A stretch of DNA of 64,000 nucleotides from an uncultured delta proteobacterium (GCA_903875445.1 CAIQWD010000113.1:62001-126000); one strand, 5' to 3'. Positions 1 to 9,796 are shown, counted from the stretch's first letter. Numbers and translations: made by a program. The notes: generated by a model from the letters alone, not told the origin.

Positions 1-30
1 TACCCTCAAGGCGTCGTAAAGATATTAGTG

Positions 31-1416
31 TTACGACCTATTTTCATTACGGTCAACTCGCTTTTGGTTTCTTAGGTTGTGAGGTCGAAATAAACGTTCA
101 GGCCAGTTGTTGACGGTATAATCAATGCAGTATCCTTCATAGTCAATAATTTCAAACAACAAACTATAGAAGAGGAAAATATTCGTATACACTTGATCAA
201 TAAGAATCTGCATTGATTCATTATTTAAATCGACTTTATCCGCATGTGTTGATTTGCTCCTCAAGCTAGTCCACTCGCCAATTAATTCTTTCGATATTGT
301 ACTATTACAAGCAAGTTGATGAAGAATATTTTTAGGATTAGTGCTTTTGAGGTTACCAAGGTTGGATAATAACCTCTGCCTAATTCTATCTGGTAATTTT
401 AATAATTTAATTTCCTGTTTTGCAAGTTCAGCCTGTTCAAGAATCTCTGTATCTGGCAATCCAAGGTTAGAGAAATATTCTTTCAATACTCCTTCGATTG
501 CAACAGATATAGTAAGAGCAGAATTTTCAACACCTACTTGCCAAACACGGTGAATTTTATGCCAATATCCAAAAATAACAGAAGACTCTGATTTAATATT
601 TAGTATGTATTTATTTAGAAATTCTATCAAGCTATCTTCACCATATGCCTCACTAACACCAAAAGGGGTGTTTATAGCTTCATTTGATACACCTTTGTCA
701 ATTGATTGTATAGTAACTCTATGTTTTCCATTTTTTAAAATGGTTGTTGACAAGGGTTCAATTATTTTCCCAAAGACAATACTCAATGCCTCAAAGAACA
801 ATATTTTGAATACTTCTGGATCCCCCTTAATTTCATCAATAAACAATTTGTAATAATTGTCCTTTTGGGTGATTTTTACTGTTGTAGAATCTAGTTTCCA
901 TTCTGTTTTGTTAAAAGCAATCCGACCATTAACACCCTCTTGTTTCGCTTTCAGCGGAAACTTCAGTTTCTCTATTATAATGGTTGATATCATACTACAT
1001 GATGAGCCATTTTTAGAGGCATCAGAATCAAAAGTAATTTCGGAAAATATTTTTCTTATTCTCGACTTTATTACTTTTTTTCCAGTACTTATAAATAGAT
1101 GACCAGAACCAGATATGTTTTCAGCATTCCACTTTTTACCATCAACACCAATGGCTTCTAATTTGAAAAAATAATCCCTATTAATTATCTTCCCTAATTG
1201 AAGTTGTGTTGGAGAGTGTGATACCTCTCTCTGAATATTATCAACCTCACTGACCATTTTTAGATTCAATAGACCCTTATCGTCTTGAAATATTGTTCCT
1301 GCTCCTGTATAGATGATTGGGTTAGTATCAATTTGTTGAATCAAAATTATGCTCGAACAATCAATTTCAAATTTATTGGATACCAAATCATTTATTTCTG
1401 TGTTGTTGAGAATCAT
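31..1416 (-). CDS. HEPN-domain-like protein (ApeA-type, candidate defence gene)
   Basis: This encodes 461 aa without signal peptide or membrane segments. The N-terminal half is beta-rich and contains a YTGAGTIFQDDKG stretch that recalls ApeA-type N-terminal domains. The C-terminal third is helical and carries an R-x4-H motif (LRSKSTHADK, near residue 390) typical of HEPN RNases. The gene is visibly AT-rich with A/T-ending codons, unlike the GC-rich genes from 2 kb on, which suggests recent transfer. It stands alone, with no partner nuclease or methylase visible before the window edge. Known for the family: Apea-like HEPN proteins act in phage defence by cleaving RNA. The assignment here is inference from motif and length, so the exact role stays open. 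Confidence 0.5.
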   Translation of the reverse strand: MILNNTEINDLVSNKFEIDCSSIILIQQIDTNPIIYTGAGTIFQDDKGLLNLKMVSEVDNIQREVSHSPTQLQLGKIINRDYFFKLEAIGVDGKKWNAENISGSGHLFISTGKKVIKSRIRKIFSEITFDSDASKNGSSCSMISTIIIEKLKFPLKAKQEGVNGRIAFNKTEWKLDSTTVKITQKDNYYKLFIDEIKGDPEVFKILFFEALSIVFGKIIEPLSTTILKNGKHRVTIQSIDKGVSNEAINTPFGVSEAYGEDSLIEFLNKYILNIKSESSVIFGYWHKIHRVWQVGVENSALTISVAIEGVLKEYFSNLGLPDTEILEQAELAKQEIKLLKLPDRIRQRLLSNLGNLKSTNPKNILHQLACNSTISKELIGEWTSLRSKSTHADKVDLNNESMQILIDQVYTNIFLFYSLLFEIIDYEGYCIDYTVNNWPERLFRPHNLRNQKRVDRNENRS

Positions 1417-1830
1417 AATTGTTTAGGTCAAGCTTTCCTTGTACGTATATGTGTAGTGGGGATGTTATCAGCTATTTTTAAAATGCTCGTGCATTAGTCT
1501 TGAATTCAGGTGTTGCGTCGCCACATTCCTTCTCAAATTAAGCTACATACCTTTACAATACGAAGCAAATCCAACCGAGGGCGGGAATCTCTAACTCAAA
1601 ATCTTCCAAATGCCAAAGTCAACATATTTCCAAAACATCTTGACTCCAAACTGCATTCGAAAATCCGATGAAATTAAATGTTTGGAAGATAGCATTATCT
1701 GTAAAACTGAACAAGTTGAAATAGCGTGAAAAATCGAATTTTCTAGCACGATTATACAGCACAAAACTGCACCAATTCTCCTGGAGCCTGCAGAATCACT
1801 CCGAACTCCCTAAGATTTACCCCTCTCTAA
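1417..1830. other. AT-rich intergenic stretch without a recognised gene
   Basis: About 410 bases lie between the HEPN-like gene and the EAL remnant. I see no ORF with a credible start, no tRNA and no clear terminator. The composition changes from AT-rich to GC-rich around 1.8 kb, consistent with the boundary of an acquired segment. Confidence 0.5.
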
Positions 1831-2007
1831 CCGACAACGCCGGCAAGAAATTCCCTCGATCTGGAGGTGGTCGCGGAGGAGGTGGAGCTGGAGGAACAGG
1901 TCAAGCTGCTGCGGCTGTTGCGCTGCGAACTCATCCAGGGCAACCTCTATAGCCCGCCGCTGCCTGCGGAAGAAATCATAACCCTCCTTGGGCGGGATCG
2001 GCTGTGA
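1831..2007 (+). pseudogene. 3' remnant of an EAL-domain (c-di-GMP phosphodiesterase) gene
   Basis: The open frame between the stop at 1828-1830 and the TGA at 2005-2007 encodes a peptide whose middle (from 1861) reads VVAEEVELEEQ, then ELIQGNLYSPPLPAEE. This matches the C-terminal signature of EAL phosphodiesterases (AEGVET-EEQ ... QGYLFSRPLP-AEE). Only the last ~50 residues survive. No start codon or upstream EAL motif is present, and the end overlaps the 3' end of the converging transporter gene. I read it as a truncated, decayed gene left at the border of the AT-rich insertion. Confidence 0.6.
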
Positions 2008-2911
2008 CGGGGGAGTTGAAGACGATCAACCCGGCCGTCACCAGAAGGATGGAGGCAAGAAGATTTGCGGTTACCGCTTCGCCGAGCATGACCACGCCGA
2101 GGAAGACCCCGGAAATCGGCATGATAAAGACAAAGGAGTGGAGGGCGGTGGCCCCGTATTTGGCCATCAGGGTATTCCAGGCGACAAAGCCGAAGGAGGC
2201 AGTGACCAGGGCCTGGTACAACAAAGCCTTGACGACCGGGGCATCAAGGGATTTGATCATCTCGCCGTCGAGGAAATAGCCGCAGAGCAGATAGATCGGC
2301 ACCGTCATGGCCATCGGATAGAGGGTGATCTGCAGGGGATGAAAGCCGGCAATGATCTTTTTTACATAGACGACGTTACCTGCCCAGACGAATACCGCCA
2401 GCAGAATCAGCAAATCGCCCGGCAGGGTTTCTCCGGCCTGGGCGGAAGTATCAAAAAACAGCACCGCCACGCCGACAAAACCGAGGATGAGTCCCGCCAC
2501 TCGCCGGAAACTGATGTTATCACCGGGGAGAAAAAAGTGCGCCAGGATCATCACCACAAAGGGCAGGACATTGGAGATTAACGCGCCGTGCGAGGCGGTG
2601 GTCATGCTCTGACCGAAGTAAAACAGGGCGAGCTGGACAAAGAGGATGACCCCCAGCGGCAAAAGTTGCCGCGCCTGCCGGCGAGTAATGGCCAGGCGGT
2701 TACCGCTGCAGATCGCCCAGAGAAAAACGACCACGGTGGAAATAGCAAAGCGTAACCCGGCGGTGGTAAAAACCCCAAGCCCGGTCAGGCTTATCTTCAC
2801 CGCCACCGTGTTGGCGCCGAACAGGCTGCACAAGAACATCGTATAGAGACTTATGCCGAGGGGTAAGCCGCGGCTGGTGGCCGTCGGGCTAAAGCGCTCT
2901 TTCTTCACCAT
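1976..2911 (-). CDS. EamA/DMT-family transporter
   Basis: This 311-aa integral membrane protein has about ten hydrophobic segments arranged as two EamA repeats (roughly residues 18-150 and 165-300), the normal layout and length of drug/metabolite transporters in the RhaT/YdcZ group. The N-terminus is cytoplasmic and basic. Its start overlaps the 3' end of the upstream UPF0173 hydrolase gene by 23 bases, so the two are probably cotranscribed and translationally coupled. Substrate cannot be read from the sequence; relatives export amino acids or metabolites. Confidence 0.85.
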   Translation of the reverse strand: MVKKERFSPTATSRGLPLGISLYTMFLCSLFGANTVAVKISLTGLGVFTTAGLRFAISTVVVFLWAICSGNRLAITRRQARQLLPLGVILFVQLALFYFGQSMTTASHGALISNVLPFVVMILAHFFLPGDNISFRRVAGLILGFVGVAVLFFDTSAQAGETLPGDLLILLAVFVWAGNVVYVKKIIAGFHPLQITLYPMAMTVPIYLLCGYFLDGEMIKSLDAPVVKALLYQALVTASFGFVAWNTLMAKYGATALHSFVFIMPISGVFLGVVMLGEAVTANLLASILLVTAGLIVFNSPVTADPAQGGL

Positions 2912-3566
2912 AGCCCATAACCACCGCCTTTTTGCCGATGGCTTCCACCTGCCTTTTGAATTCTTCCGGGTCGGCGCGGATCACCGGGAAGGTATTGTAA
3001 TGTATGGGGATGGCCAGGCCGGGAGCGGCAAGCTCGACCGCCTTCACTGCATCGCGTATGCCCATGGTAAAATTGTCGCCGATCGGCAGCAGCATATAGT
3101 CGAGCGGAGTCATTTCGCCGATCAGTTTCATGTCGTAAAAGAGGCCGGTATCACCGGTATGATAGAGGGATTTGCCGTCGATGGTCAACACTACTCCGGC
3201 CGGTTCGCCGCCGTAGGTGTTATCCGGGGTCATCGAGCCATGGTGGGCAATGGTGAATTTCACCCTGCCGAAGGGAAAGTCATGGCCCCCGCCGATATGC
3301 ATATTATGGGCGCGAAAACCCTTGTGGGCGCAGTAATTGGCAAGCTCGTTAACACAGATGAACAGCGGGTCGGTACGCGCCGCGATCTTGAAGGCATCGC
3401 CGACATGATCGCCATGGGCATGGGTGAGAATAATGAAATCGGCGCTGACATCGGCCGAGCTGACCGGTGATGTCGGGTTGTCGTCGAGAAACGGATCGAT
3501 GAGGATGATCTGACCGGCATCGGTGGTAATCTGAAAGGACGAATGGGAAAAATATCTGAGTTTCAT
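2889..3566 (-). CDS. UPF0173-type metal-dependent hydrolase (metallo-beta-lactamase fold)
   Basis: This 225-aa cytoplasmic protein begins MKLRYFSHSSF, the usual start of the UPF0173 family. It carries the metal-binding THAHGDHVGD motif near residue 50, a later IAHHGS segment and a YHTGDTG segment, the standard metallo-beta-lactamase ligands. Length is normal for the family. The physiological substrate of UPF0173 proteins is not established. It overlaps the EamA transporter downstream. Confidence 0.88.
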   Translation of the reverse strand: MKLRYFSHSSFQITTDAGQIILIDPFLDDNPTSPVSSADVSADFIILTHAHGDHVGDAFKIAARTDPLFICVNELANYCAHKGFRAHNMHIGGGHDFPFGRVKFTIAHHGSMTPDNTYGGEPAGVVLTIDGKSLYHTGDTGLFYDMKLIGEMTPLDYMLLPIGDNFTMGIRDAVKAVELAAPGLAIPIHYNTFPVIRADPEEFKRQVEAIGKKAVVMGYGEERAL

Positions 3567-3627
3567 CTCTGTCTCCGGGGCTAATGTATAGAATCGGGTT
3601 TCTCGGCTTGGCCAATGGTTTAGCCGG

Positions 3628-3972
3628 TCAGCGGCGAACTATCACACCTTTGATCGGGCCGTAGGAGGATTGGCATACACATGGCGTACCGGGCGGCCCG
3701 TCTTGACTGAGGATACACCACAGCACCTCCGTTTGACAGATATTTGATGCTTCTTGCAGACGCCCATGGGTATCCGGCCGGTTAGGTTGTACCCGGTCAT
3801 CCTCTTTGACAACCGGTCGGTCCTTTGTCTCACCGCACAGCTGGTCAATATGATATTCGCTCATCCCCGTGTCGCGCATGGTCTGTTTGTCGCGAGCCGT
3901 ACATTCGCCGTAAGCGCTGCCGGCACAAAAGCAGGCGAGAAGAAAAAATCCCTGCATAATCGAGCGGTGCAT
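3628..3972 (-). CDS. Small secreted cysteine-rich protein, unknown function
   Basis: The chosen start (Met at 3972) has AGGAG seven bases upstream; a longer frame to 4026 has no such site. The 114-aa product has a signal peptide ending around SAYG-EC, then a hydrophilic domain with six cysteines (for example ECTAR, DQLCGE, NICQTE, PCVCQS), probably disulfide-bonded in the periplasm. I do not recognise a family. Confidence 0.6.
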   Translation of the reverse strand: MHRSIMQGFFLLACFCAGSAYGECTARDKQTMRDTGMSEYHIDQLCGETKDRPVVKEDDRVQPNRPDTHGRLQEASNICQTEVLWCILSQDGPPGTPCVCQSSYGPIKGVIVRR

Positions 3973-4181
3973 GGTGATACTCCTCTTGCCCTGTCGGGCA
4001 GACAGAGAGTTATTGCCTGTTGGCAAACAGCAGCCCGGACCAAAAAATAATTACCGGCAGGATACCCCCTTATGATACTCTTGGTAAGGCGAGGACTTCA
4101 AAAGAAATCATACATTCCCTCTTGTTGAGAGGTGATTTTTTGTTCATACTGCCGAAGGCTTTTTTCGTGAGGGGTAAATGG

Positions 4182-4391
4182 ATGATGAAAAGGAAAATTG
4201 CAATATCGGCACAAACGGTGGCACTGGTCTGCATCTTTGTATTTCTGCTGGGCCGGCTGCTCCTCGGCTGCGACCGAGAACGCGAGACACCTCCGGCGAG
4301 ATCGCAGCAACTAGGCGATGCCGCCCCCGATATTGCCACCAAGGGTCGGGAGGGCATGATTGTCCTGGTAAATCAGCGCGGGGACCGGTAG
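4182..4391 (+). pseudogene. Truncated redoxin (TlpA/AhpC-like) lipoprotein remnant
   Basis: An AGGGG site lies seven bases before the ATG at 4182. The 69-aa product begins with a membrane segment and lipobox (LLLGC) and continues GDAAPDIATK...GMIVLVNQRGD, which follows the N-terminal pattern of thioredoxin-like lipoproteins (GD-APDF ... G-V-L...RGK). The frame then stops at a TAG. In the +1-shifted frame the expected continuation RGPVVLRFF appears before another stop. The catalytic CxxC region is absent. A frameshifted remnant of a TlpA-like gene is the simplest reading; a functional small lipoprotein is the alternative. Confidence 0.45.
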
Positions 4392-4450
4392 TTCTTCGCT
4401 TTTTCTGAGACCAATTACCCCAAAAACCTCTGCCGGGTGGTGAATACCCT

Positions 4451-5023
4451 ATGAACAACAAAATTTGGGCGGTTTTCCTGTTCCTGATCCTTTCCGGCTG
4501 TTCCAGCGTCACCTCTAAGTATCCGGTCGGACTTGAAAATTTTGCCGTGATCGGCAATGATTGGAATGGCACATGGGGCTCTGACGAGATGGCGATTACC
4601 ATACTTGTAAAAGACGAGGCGAAGGGGATAGTGCAGCTGGCGTGGATCGAGAGAAACCTCGACAAACTGAAATTCCAATCGGTCACCTGCCGGATCATGA
4701 AAGGCCGAAAGTGGTTGTATGCCAATGTCCTGGAGGCGTCGGGTGAAAATGTCGGCGACTTCTATTTCTGGGCGAAAGTGAAAAAGGACGACAACAAAAT
4801 AGTGATCTGGCGCCCGTCGGTGGCGGCCTTCCGCGATGCGGTTGCGGCAAAACGTTTACAGGCAGCGTCTGCCGCCCCCGACCGAACAAAAGAGGATGCG
4901 ATTAGCGATGACTCCGTGCAGATAATTGATCCTCCCGAAGTCCTTGTCGATCTTGTGGAGAGCAGCGGCAGCACCTATTTTGAATGGGAAGAACCGACGA
5001 CCCTTGTAAAAATCAGTGATTAA
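4451..5023 (+). CDS. Lipoprotein of unknown function
   Basis: This 190-aa protein has a signal peptide with lipobox LILSGC (Cys about residue 17), so it is probably lipid-anchored. A central domain contains NDWNGTWGSDEMAITILV and an aromatic-rich WLYANVLEA...FYFWAKV region, suggesting a beta-sandwich or barrel. The C-terminal ~40 residues are acidic. No family recognised. It lies between a redoxin remnant and another lipoprotein gene on the same strand, and a long inverted repeat follows it. Confidence 0.65.
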   Translation: MNNKIWAVFLFLILSGCSSVTSKYPVGLENFAVIGNDWNGTWGSDEMAITILVKDEAKGIVQLAWIERNLDKLKFQSVTCRIMKGRKWLYANVLEASGENVGDFYFWAKVKKDDNKIVIWRPSVAAFRDAVAAKRLQAASAAPDRTKEDAISDDSVQIIDPPEVLVDLVESSGSTYFEWEEPTTLVKISD

Positions 5024-5070
5024 GCCGTTGTAAAAAATAACATGGCCGAAGGTATGCATGGAACGGCATA

Positions 5071-5123
5071 AGGAGCCGTAAGGAAATAGTTTTAAATGGT
5101 CTAGTTATTTCCTAACGGCTCCT
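5071..5123. repeat. Long inverted repeat (18-bp arms) between two lipoprotein genes
   Basis: The arms at 5071-5088 (AGGAGCCGTAAGGAAATA) and 5106-5123 are reverse complements with a single mismatch, separated by a 17-base AT-rich loop. It would form a strong hairpin in RNA, but no T-run follows on either strand, so a classical intrinsic terminator is unlikely. An mRNA-end structure or a small mobile palindromic element fits better. Confidence 0.75.
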
Positions 5124-5148
5124 AAGTTGAACACAAACGGAGTGCTCT

Positions 5149-5700
5149 ATGAAACTATTATGGTTGCTGTTTGTTGCAATATTTGGGCTCTGTGGCTGTG
5201 CCTCAATGACCAAAGAAGAATGTCTTGAGGCCAACGCAACCTCCTGGGAAGGCATTGGCCGGATCGACGGCAGCGACGGCTGGGACCCCGAGCGACGGCT
5301 GGAAATGCACCGTGAGGCCTGTCAGGAGGTGCGGATCCTGCCCGACCGTACGAGCTATATGCGCGGCTGGCACATAGGTGTTGTCGAGTACTGTACGCCG
5401 GATCGCGCCTATTCGGTGGGTCTTAGCGGCTCCAGCGGCAACTCCGGGGTGTGCCCGCCGGCCATCCGCGGATTTTTCGACGATAACGTCGAACTTGGCC
5501 TGCGTGTCTATAATCTGCGGAACCAGATCAGCAGCCTGGAAAGCGAGATTGACAGTTACGAAGACAGGCTTCGCGACCCAAAACTCGATGGGGAAACGAG
5601 ACACGATCTTCATGCAAAGATCCGCCATCGCGACGAGGAAATATCGCATCTTCACATGCTCTTAAATGAAGCGCAGTCGATGCCGATTATTCGGTATTAA
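5149..5700 (+). CDS. DUF2799 family lipoprotein
   Basis: This 183-aa lipoprotein has lipobox LCGC (Cys about residue 17). It shows the DUF2799 pattern: GRIDGSDGWD, a conserved EACQE, YMRGWHIGVVEYCTP, a Gly-rich YSVGLSG, GVCPPAI, and a C-terminal coiled coil of about 60 residues (NLRNQISSLESEIDSYEDRL). Length is typical. Function is unknown. The gene follows an inverted repeat and converges on sodC. Confidence 0.8.
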   Translation: MKLLWLLFVAIFGLCGCASMTKEECLEANATSWEGIGRIDGSDGWDPERRLEMHREACQEVRILPDRTSYMRGWHIGVVEYCTPDRAYSVGLSGSSGNSGVCPPAIRGFFDDNVELGLRVYNLRNQISSLESEIDSYEDRLRDPKLDGETRHDLHAKIRHRDEEISHLHMLLNEAQSMPIIRY

Positions 5701-5722
5701 CTTCGGTTTTTGCAGGAGGCAG

Positions 5723-6253
5723 CTACTTGCCGACAACCCCGCAGGCAACCCGCGCCCCACCGCCACCCAAGGCTTTCGGTGCATCGGCATAGTTGTCGCC
5801 ACCTTCGTGAATCATCAGGGAGTGGCCCGACAGATCCTCCGGTTTCAACCTGGGCGCCAGCACCGGAAGCACCGCCATACCGGAGGCGTCGACAAAAAGG
5901 GCCGGCAGATCCCCTAAATGGCCATCGCCATACGGTCCTTTGTGGGCATTGGTCTTTTCCGGATCAAAGTGTCCCCCGGCGGCTAATCCGGCCACCATCT
6001 GGCCGTCCTTTTCCATTGGCCCGCAATTGCCTGCCGCATGGACGTGAAAGCCATGCAAACCGGGAGTCAGCCCCGACAGGTTAGGGGTGAAAAGGGTTCC
6101 ATAGGCTGTTTGTTCGACCTTGATGGCGCCGATTTTTGTCTCTGTGCCTTCATGGGTGACATGCTGCATGTCAACTACCATCTCCGCCGCCCCAACTGAA
6201 ACGGCTGCCATCGCTGCTAAAAAAAATGAAAAACCAACCAGCTTCTTTTTCAT
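5723..6253 (-). CDS. sodC: Periplasmic Cu,Zn superoxide dismutase
   Basis: The protein dismutates superoxide in the periplasm. It has a signal peptide (cleavage near VGAAE), the copper ligands in [10 protein letters not shown], bridging/zinc histidines in AGGHFDP and [12 protein letters not shown], the last copper His in [11 protein letters not shown], and the paired cysteines NCGP and ACGVV. The start at 6253 has AAGGA five bases upstream; the Met two codons earlier sits on top of that site. A single gene, probably monocistronic. Its presence indicates exposure to oxygen in an otherwise anaerobic gene set. Confidence 0.95.
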   Translation of the reverse strand: MKKKLVGFSFFLAAMAAVSVGAAEMVVDMQHVTHEGTETKIGAIKVEQTAYGTLFTPNLSGLTPGLHGFHVHAAGNCGPMEKDGQMVAGLAAGGHFDPEKTNAHKGPYGDGHLGDLPALFVDASGMAVLPVLAPRLKPEDLSGHSLMIHEGGDNYADAPKALGGGGARVACGVVGK

Positions 6254-6544
6254 GGTCATCCTTCAAGTTGTAGTGCCGAATTTGATCAGAGCCGCTCTTT
6301 ATGAGCCGGACCTTAGCTATTGTTCTGTTGTAAGGATGTGCCGGGATGGGATGTATTGTGGTAGTGAGAGAGCCCATCCTGACACCTTGGTGACAAGGTA
6401 ATGCACCCTGAAACTTGGTCAACCACGATTTTTTTCTGTACTTTCCCCAGTTCCAAGACCTACAATACAGACATCGACAGGGTGTGGATGACACTTGGCG
6501 CTCCGGTCCGAATACAGTGATTCTAAAAGACAAACACAAAGACA

Positions 6545-9307
6545 ATGGCTCATACCCCATCCTACCAAGAACTTCTTCGGAAGATCGCCGCCCTGGAGCA
6601 AAAATTGGCGGCAGTTCGGCAATGGGAAATCGCTCCTGTCGATCAAGAAAACAAGAGATATCGGACCATTTTCGAACAGGCTGAAGAGGTCATCGCCCGG
6701 CGTCTCCTGTCGCTTACCCAGCCCTTGGTAGACCCCTCGGCCATAGCTTTTGAGGAACTCTTCAACCTCGACGATATTCAACTCCTGCAGGACCAGTTCG
6801 CCAAGGCCACCGGTGTCGCCTCCATCATCACCCGTACCGACGGCACCCCGATCACCAGGCCAAGTAACTTCACCCGCCTCTGCCGCGAAATTATTCGCCC
6901 CTCGGAAAAAGGCTTTGCCAATTGCTGCAAATCCGATGCTGCGCTTGGCCGCATTTCCACCGAAGGGCCTTTGGTTCAACCCTGCCTGAGCGGCGGCCTG
7001 TGGGATGCAGGCGCGGGCATTTCCATTGATGGGCATCATATTGCCAACTGGCTGGTCGGTCAGGTTCGCGACCATACCCAGACCGAGGAAAAGATGCGAC
7101 AGTATGCCCGCGAGATAAATGTTTCTGAAGAGGATGTCATTCAGGCTTTCCGGGAAGTCCCGGCGATGTCCCGGCAGCATTTCGAGGAAATTGCCAGGGC
7201 ACTCTTCTCCCTGGCCAATCGCCTGTCGACAACCGCCTATCAAAACCTCCAACAGGCCCGCTTTATCACCGACTTGGAAAATGCCCAGGAAAAACTGCAG
7301 GAAAGCGAAAACAGGTTGCGTTTCGCCCTGCAAGGTGCCAATGACGGGCTCTGGGATGCCAATCTGCTTACGGGGGAAGTCTATTTTAGCCAGCGGAGCT
7401 ATGAAATTCTCGGATACTCCTCCCGGAAAATGGCCGGAGCCATTGGGAATTGGAAAAACTTGGTCCATCCTGACGATTTTCCCCCGACCTGGGAACTCAT
7501 TGTTGCTCATTTTAAGAAACAGACCCCGATACTACGGATTGAACTTCGGATGCGCACGCAGAAAGGCGGGTGGAAGTGGGTCCTGACCCGTGGCAAGGTA
7601 GTCGAATGGGAGAAAAACGGTCGGGCCCTGCGCCTGACCGGTACCCTCACCGATATTGATAATCGCAAGAAGATCGAAGAGACCCAGCTGTTTCTCCTTG
7701 AATGCGACCGTTCCGCCTCGGACGAGGATTTCTTTATAACCCTGGCCAGGTTTCTCGCGCACCAGTTGCGCATGGACTTTATCTGTATCGGCAAACTCTT
7801 AGGCGACAAGCTGTCGGTGCGAACGGTTGCCATTTTCCATGATGGCGAATTCCGGGACAATCAGACATACTCCTTGGAGGATACACCCTTCGGCAAGGTA
7901 GTTGGCGAGACGATTTGCAGTTACCCGAAAGAGGTTCGCCGGCTCTTTCCCAAAGATGCGGTGCTGCAGGAGATGGTTGCCGAAAGCTACGTCGGCACCA
8001 CCCTTTGGGATTCTCAAGGCCAAGAAATCGGTGTGATCGCCGTTATCAGCCGCAAGGCTTTGGAGAATACCGATCTGATTGAATCAGTGCTGAAACTGGT
8101 GGCTATTCGTGCTGCCTCGGAGCTTGAGCGGCGGGAAGCGGAGCATGAAAGGGCCATCCTCCAGGCTCAGCTCATGCAGGCCCAGAAGATGGAATCGGTC
8201 GGCCGTCTGGCCGGGGGAGTGGCCCACGACTTCAATAACATGCTGGGGGTTATCCTCGGTCATGTGGAAATGGCTGAGGAACGGATACATCCGATGGAGC
8301 CACTTTTGCACGATCTTCAGGAAATAAAAAAAGCCGCTACCCGTTCCGTTGCCCTTACTCGGCAACTGCTGGCCTTTGCCCGTAAACAGACGGTCTCACC
8401 GAAGGTCCTTGATCTGAATGAGACGGTGGAAAGTCTCTTGAACATGCTGCGTCGGCTGATCGGTGAGGATATCGATCTGGCATGGCTACCGGGAAGTGGT
8501 TTGTGGTCGGTAAAAATCGATCCGACCCAGGTGGACCAGATTCTTGCCAACTTGACCATCAACGCCCGAGATGCCATCGTCGGGGTAGGCAGGGTCAGCA
8601 TCGAGACCGCCAACATCGTCGTTGATGAGGACTATTGCGCCGAGCACATGGGTTTTCTGCCGGGCAGCTATGTCCTTTTGATAGTCAGCGACGATGGTTG
8701 CGGGATGGATAAGGAAACCCGTGAGCATATCTTTGAGCCGTTTTTTACCACCAAGGGCGTCGGCCAGGGAACCGGTCTCGGACTTGCGACAATTTACGGA
8801 ATTGTCAAACAGAACTCCGGGTTTATCAGTGTTTACAGCGAACCCGGCAAGGGTACGACTTTCAGGATTCTTTTCCCAAAATTCGCCGATAAAACGCCCC
8901 TCTTCGATCAGGACCATGGGGCGGAAGAGGTGCAACAGGGCCAGGAGACGATTCTTTTGGTGGAGGATGAACCTTCCATCCTTCTCCTCGGCAAACGCAT
9001 GCTGGAGAAAATGGGTTATCTTGTTCTGGCAGCGGCAACACCGGGCAAAGCCCTGCAAATGGCGGAGGAGCATGGCGGCGACATACACCTCCTCCTGACC
9101 GATGTGGTCATGCCGGAAATGAATGGCCGTGAGCTGGCCAATCGCCTGCTTCTCCGCTATCCCCGGATAGCACGAATATTTATGTCCGGCTATACCGCCG
9201 ACGTCATCGCCCACCACGGCGTGCTCGACGAGGGTGTTCAGTTTCTCGAGAAGCCCTTTTCCATGGCGGAACTGTCGACCAAGATACGGGAGGCTTTGAA
9301 AATTTAA
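6545..9307 (+). CDS. Hybrid sensor histidine kinase (PocR-PAS-GAF-HisKA-HATPase-REC)
   Basis: This 920-aa protein has no membrane segment. Domains in order: PocR sensory domain (about 74-235, with [17 protein letters not shown] and the Cys-containing [11 protein letters not shown]), PAS (about 255-375), GAF (about 385-530), HisKA with phospho-acceptor His561 in VAHDFNN, HATPase with NARDA, DDGCGMD and GTGLGLA boxes, and a C-terminal receiver with Asp853 in LLTDVVMPE. PocR domains often sense small organic ligands or redox state; the exact ligand here is unknown. A bacteriohemerythrin gene follows after 12 bases, so an oxygen or redox input is plausible. No DNA-binding output regulator is encoded next to it. 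Confidence 0.92.
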   Translation: MAHTPSYQELLRKIAALEQKLAAVRQWEIAPVDQENKRYRTIFEQAEEVIARRLLSLTQPLVDPSAIAFEELFNLDDIQLLQDQFAKATGVASIITRTDGTPITRPSNFTRLCREIIRPSEKGFANCCKSDAALGRISTEGPLVQPCLSGGLWDAGAGISIDGHHIANWLVGQVRDHTQTEEKMRQYAREINVSEEDVIQAFREVPAMSRQHFEEIARALFSLANRLSTTAYQNLQQARFITDLENAQEKLQESENRLRFALQGANDGLWDANLLTGEVYFSQRSYEILGYSSRKMAGAIGNWKNLVHPDDFPPTWELIVAHFKKQTPILRIELRMRTQKGGWKWVLTRGKVVEWEKNGRALRLTGTLTDIDNRKKIEETQLFLLECDRSASDEDFFITLARFLAHQLRMDFICIGKLLGDKLSVRTVAIFHDGEFRDNQTYSLEDTPFGKVVGETICSYPKEVRRLFPKDAVLQEMVAESYVGTTLWDSQGQEIGVIAVISRKALENTDLIESVLKLVAIRAASELERREAEHERAILQAQLMQAQKMESVGRLAGGVAHDFNNMLGVILGHVEMAEERIHPMEPLLHDLQEIKKAATRSVALTRQLLAFARKQTVSPKVLDLNETVESLLNMLRRLIGEDIDLAWLPGSGLWSVKIDPTQVDQILANLTINARDAIVGVGRVSIETANIVVDEDYCAEHMGFLPGSYVLLIVSDDGCGMDKETREHIFEPFFTTKGVGQGTGLGLATIYGIVKQNSGFISVYSEPGKGTTFRILFPKFADKTPLFDQDHGAEEVQQGQETILLVEDEPSILLLGKRMLEKMGYLVLAAATPGKALQMAEEHGGDIHLLLTDVVMPEMNGRELANRLLLRYPRIARIFMSGYTADVIAHHGVLDEGVQFLEKPFSMAELSTKIREALKI

Positions 9308-9319
9308 TTGAGGTCCAAC

Positions 9320-9742
9320 ATGGGAAGCATTCAATGGGATTCAGCTTGGAATATCGGACATGGCGAAATCGATGGACAACACCAAAGATGGGTTGAGTTG
9401 TTTAATGAGTTGGAGGATGCTTTTTTATCGGAAAACGCTATCGATATGTCCGTCGTCCAACGGAATACCTTTAAAAATATCCTCGATTACACCCGTTATC
9501 ACTTTGCTTGCGAAGAAAAGCACATGCAGGATTCAGCCTTTCCGGAAATTGCCGGCCATTGGCGGCTGCATAAAGAATTCGATAGAACCGTTTATGAAAA
9601 ATACCGCGATTTTGAAAGTGGGAAACTCATTTTGACTTCGGAGTTGTTGTCACTTATTAAAAATTGGCTGCTGCGCCATATCCAGGTTGAAGATAAGAAA
9701 TTCAGTGTGTATCTGTCTGAAATTAATAACGTTTCAAATTAA
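9320..9742 (+). CDS. Bacteriohemerythrin (O2-binding diiron protein)
   Basis: The start at 9320 has GAGG seven bases upstream; a TTG at 9308 is less likely. The 140-aa protein carries the hemerythrin diiron ligands: His in IGHGEIDGQH, His and Glu in YHFACEEKHM, His in HWRLHKEFD, and His and Asp in HIQVEDKKF. It binds O2 reversibly in the cytoplasm. It lies directly behind the hybrid kinase, probably in one transcript, and may deliver an oxygen signal or protect against oxygen. Confidence 0.92.
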   Translation: MGSIQWDSAWNIGHGEIDGQHQRWVELFNELEDAFLSENAIDMSVVQRNTFKNILDYTRYHFACEEKHMQDSAFPEIAGHWRLHKEFDRTVYEKYRDFESGKLILTSELLSLIKNWLLRHIQVEDKKFSVYLSEINNVSN

Positions 9743-9796
9743 CAAATCAGCCGGCAACTTCTGTTTCAGCGGCCTCTCAGTGGTGACTTAATTTCC

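Noticed and set aside
6419-7510. 363-aa frame opposite the histidine kinase
   Set aside because: The opposite strand encodes recognisable PocR and PAS domains; this frame has no motif.
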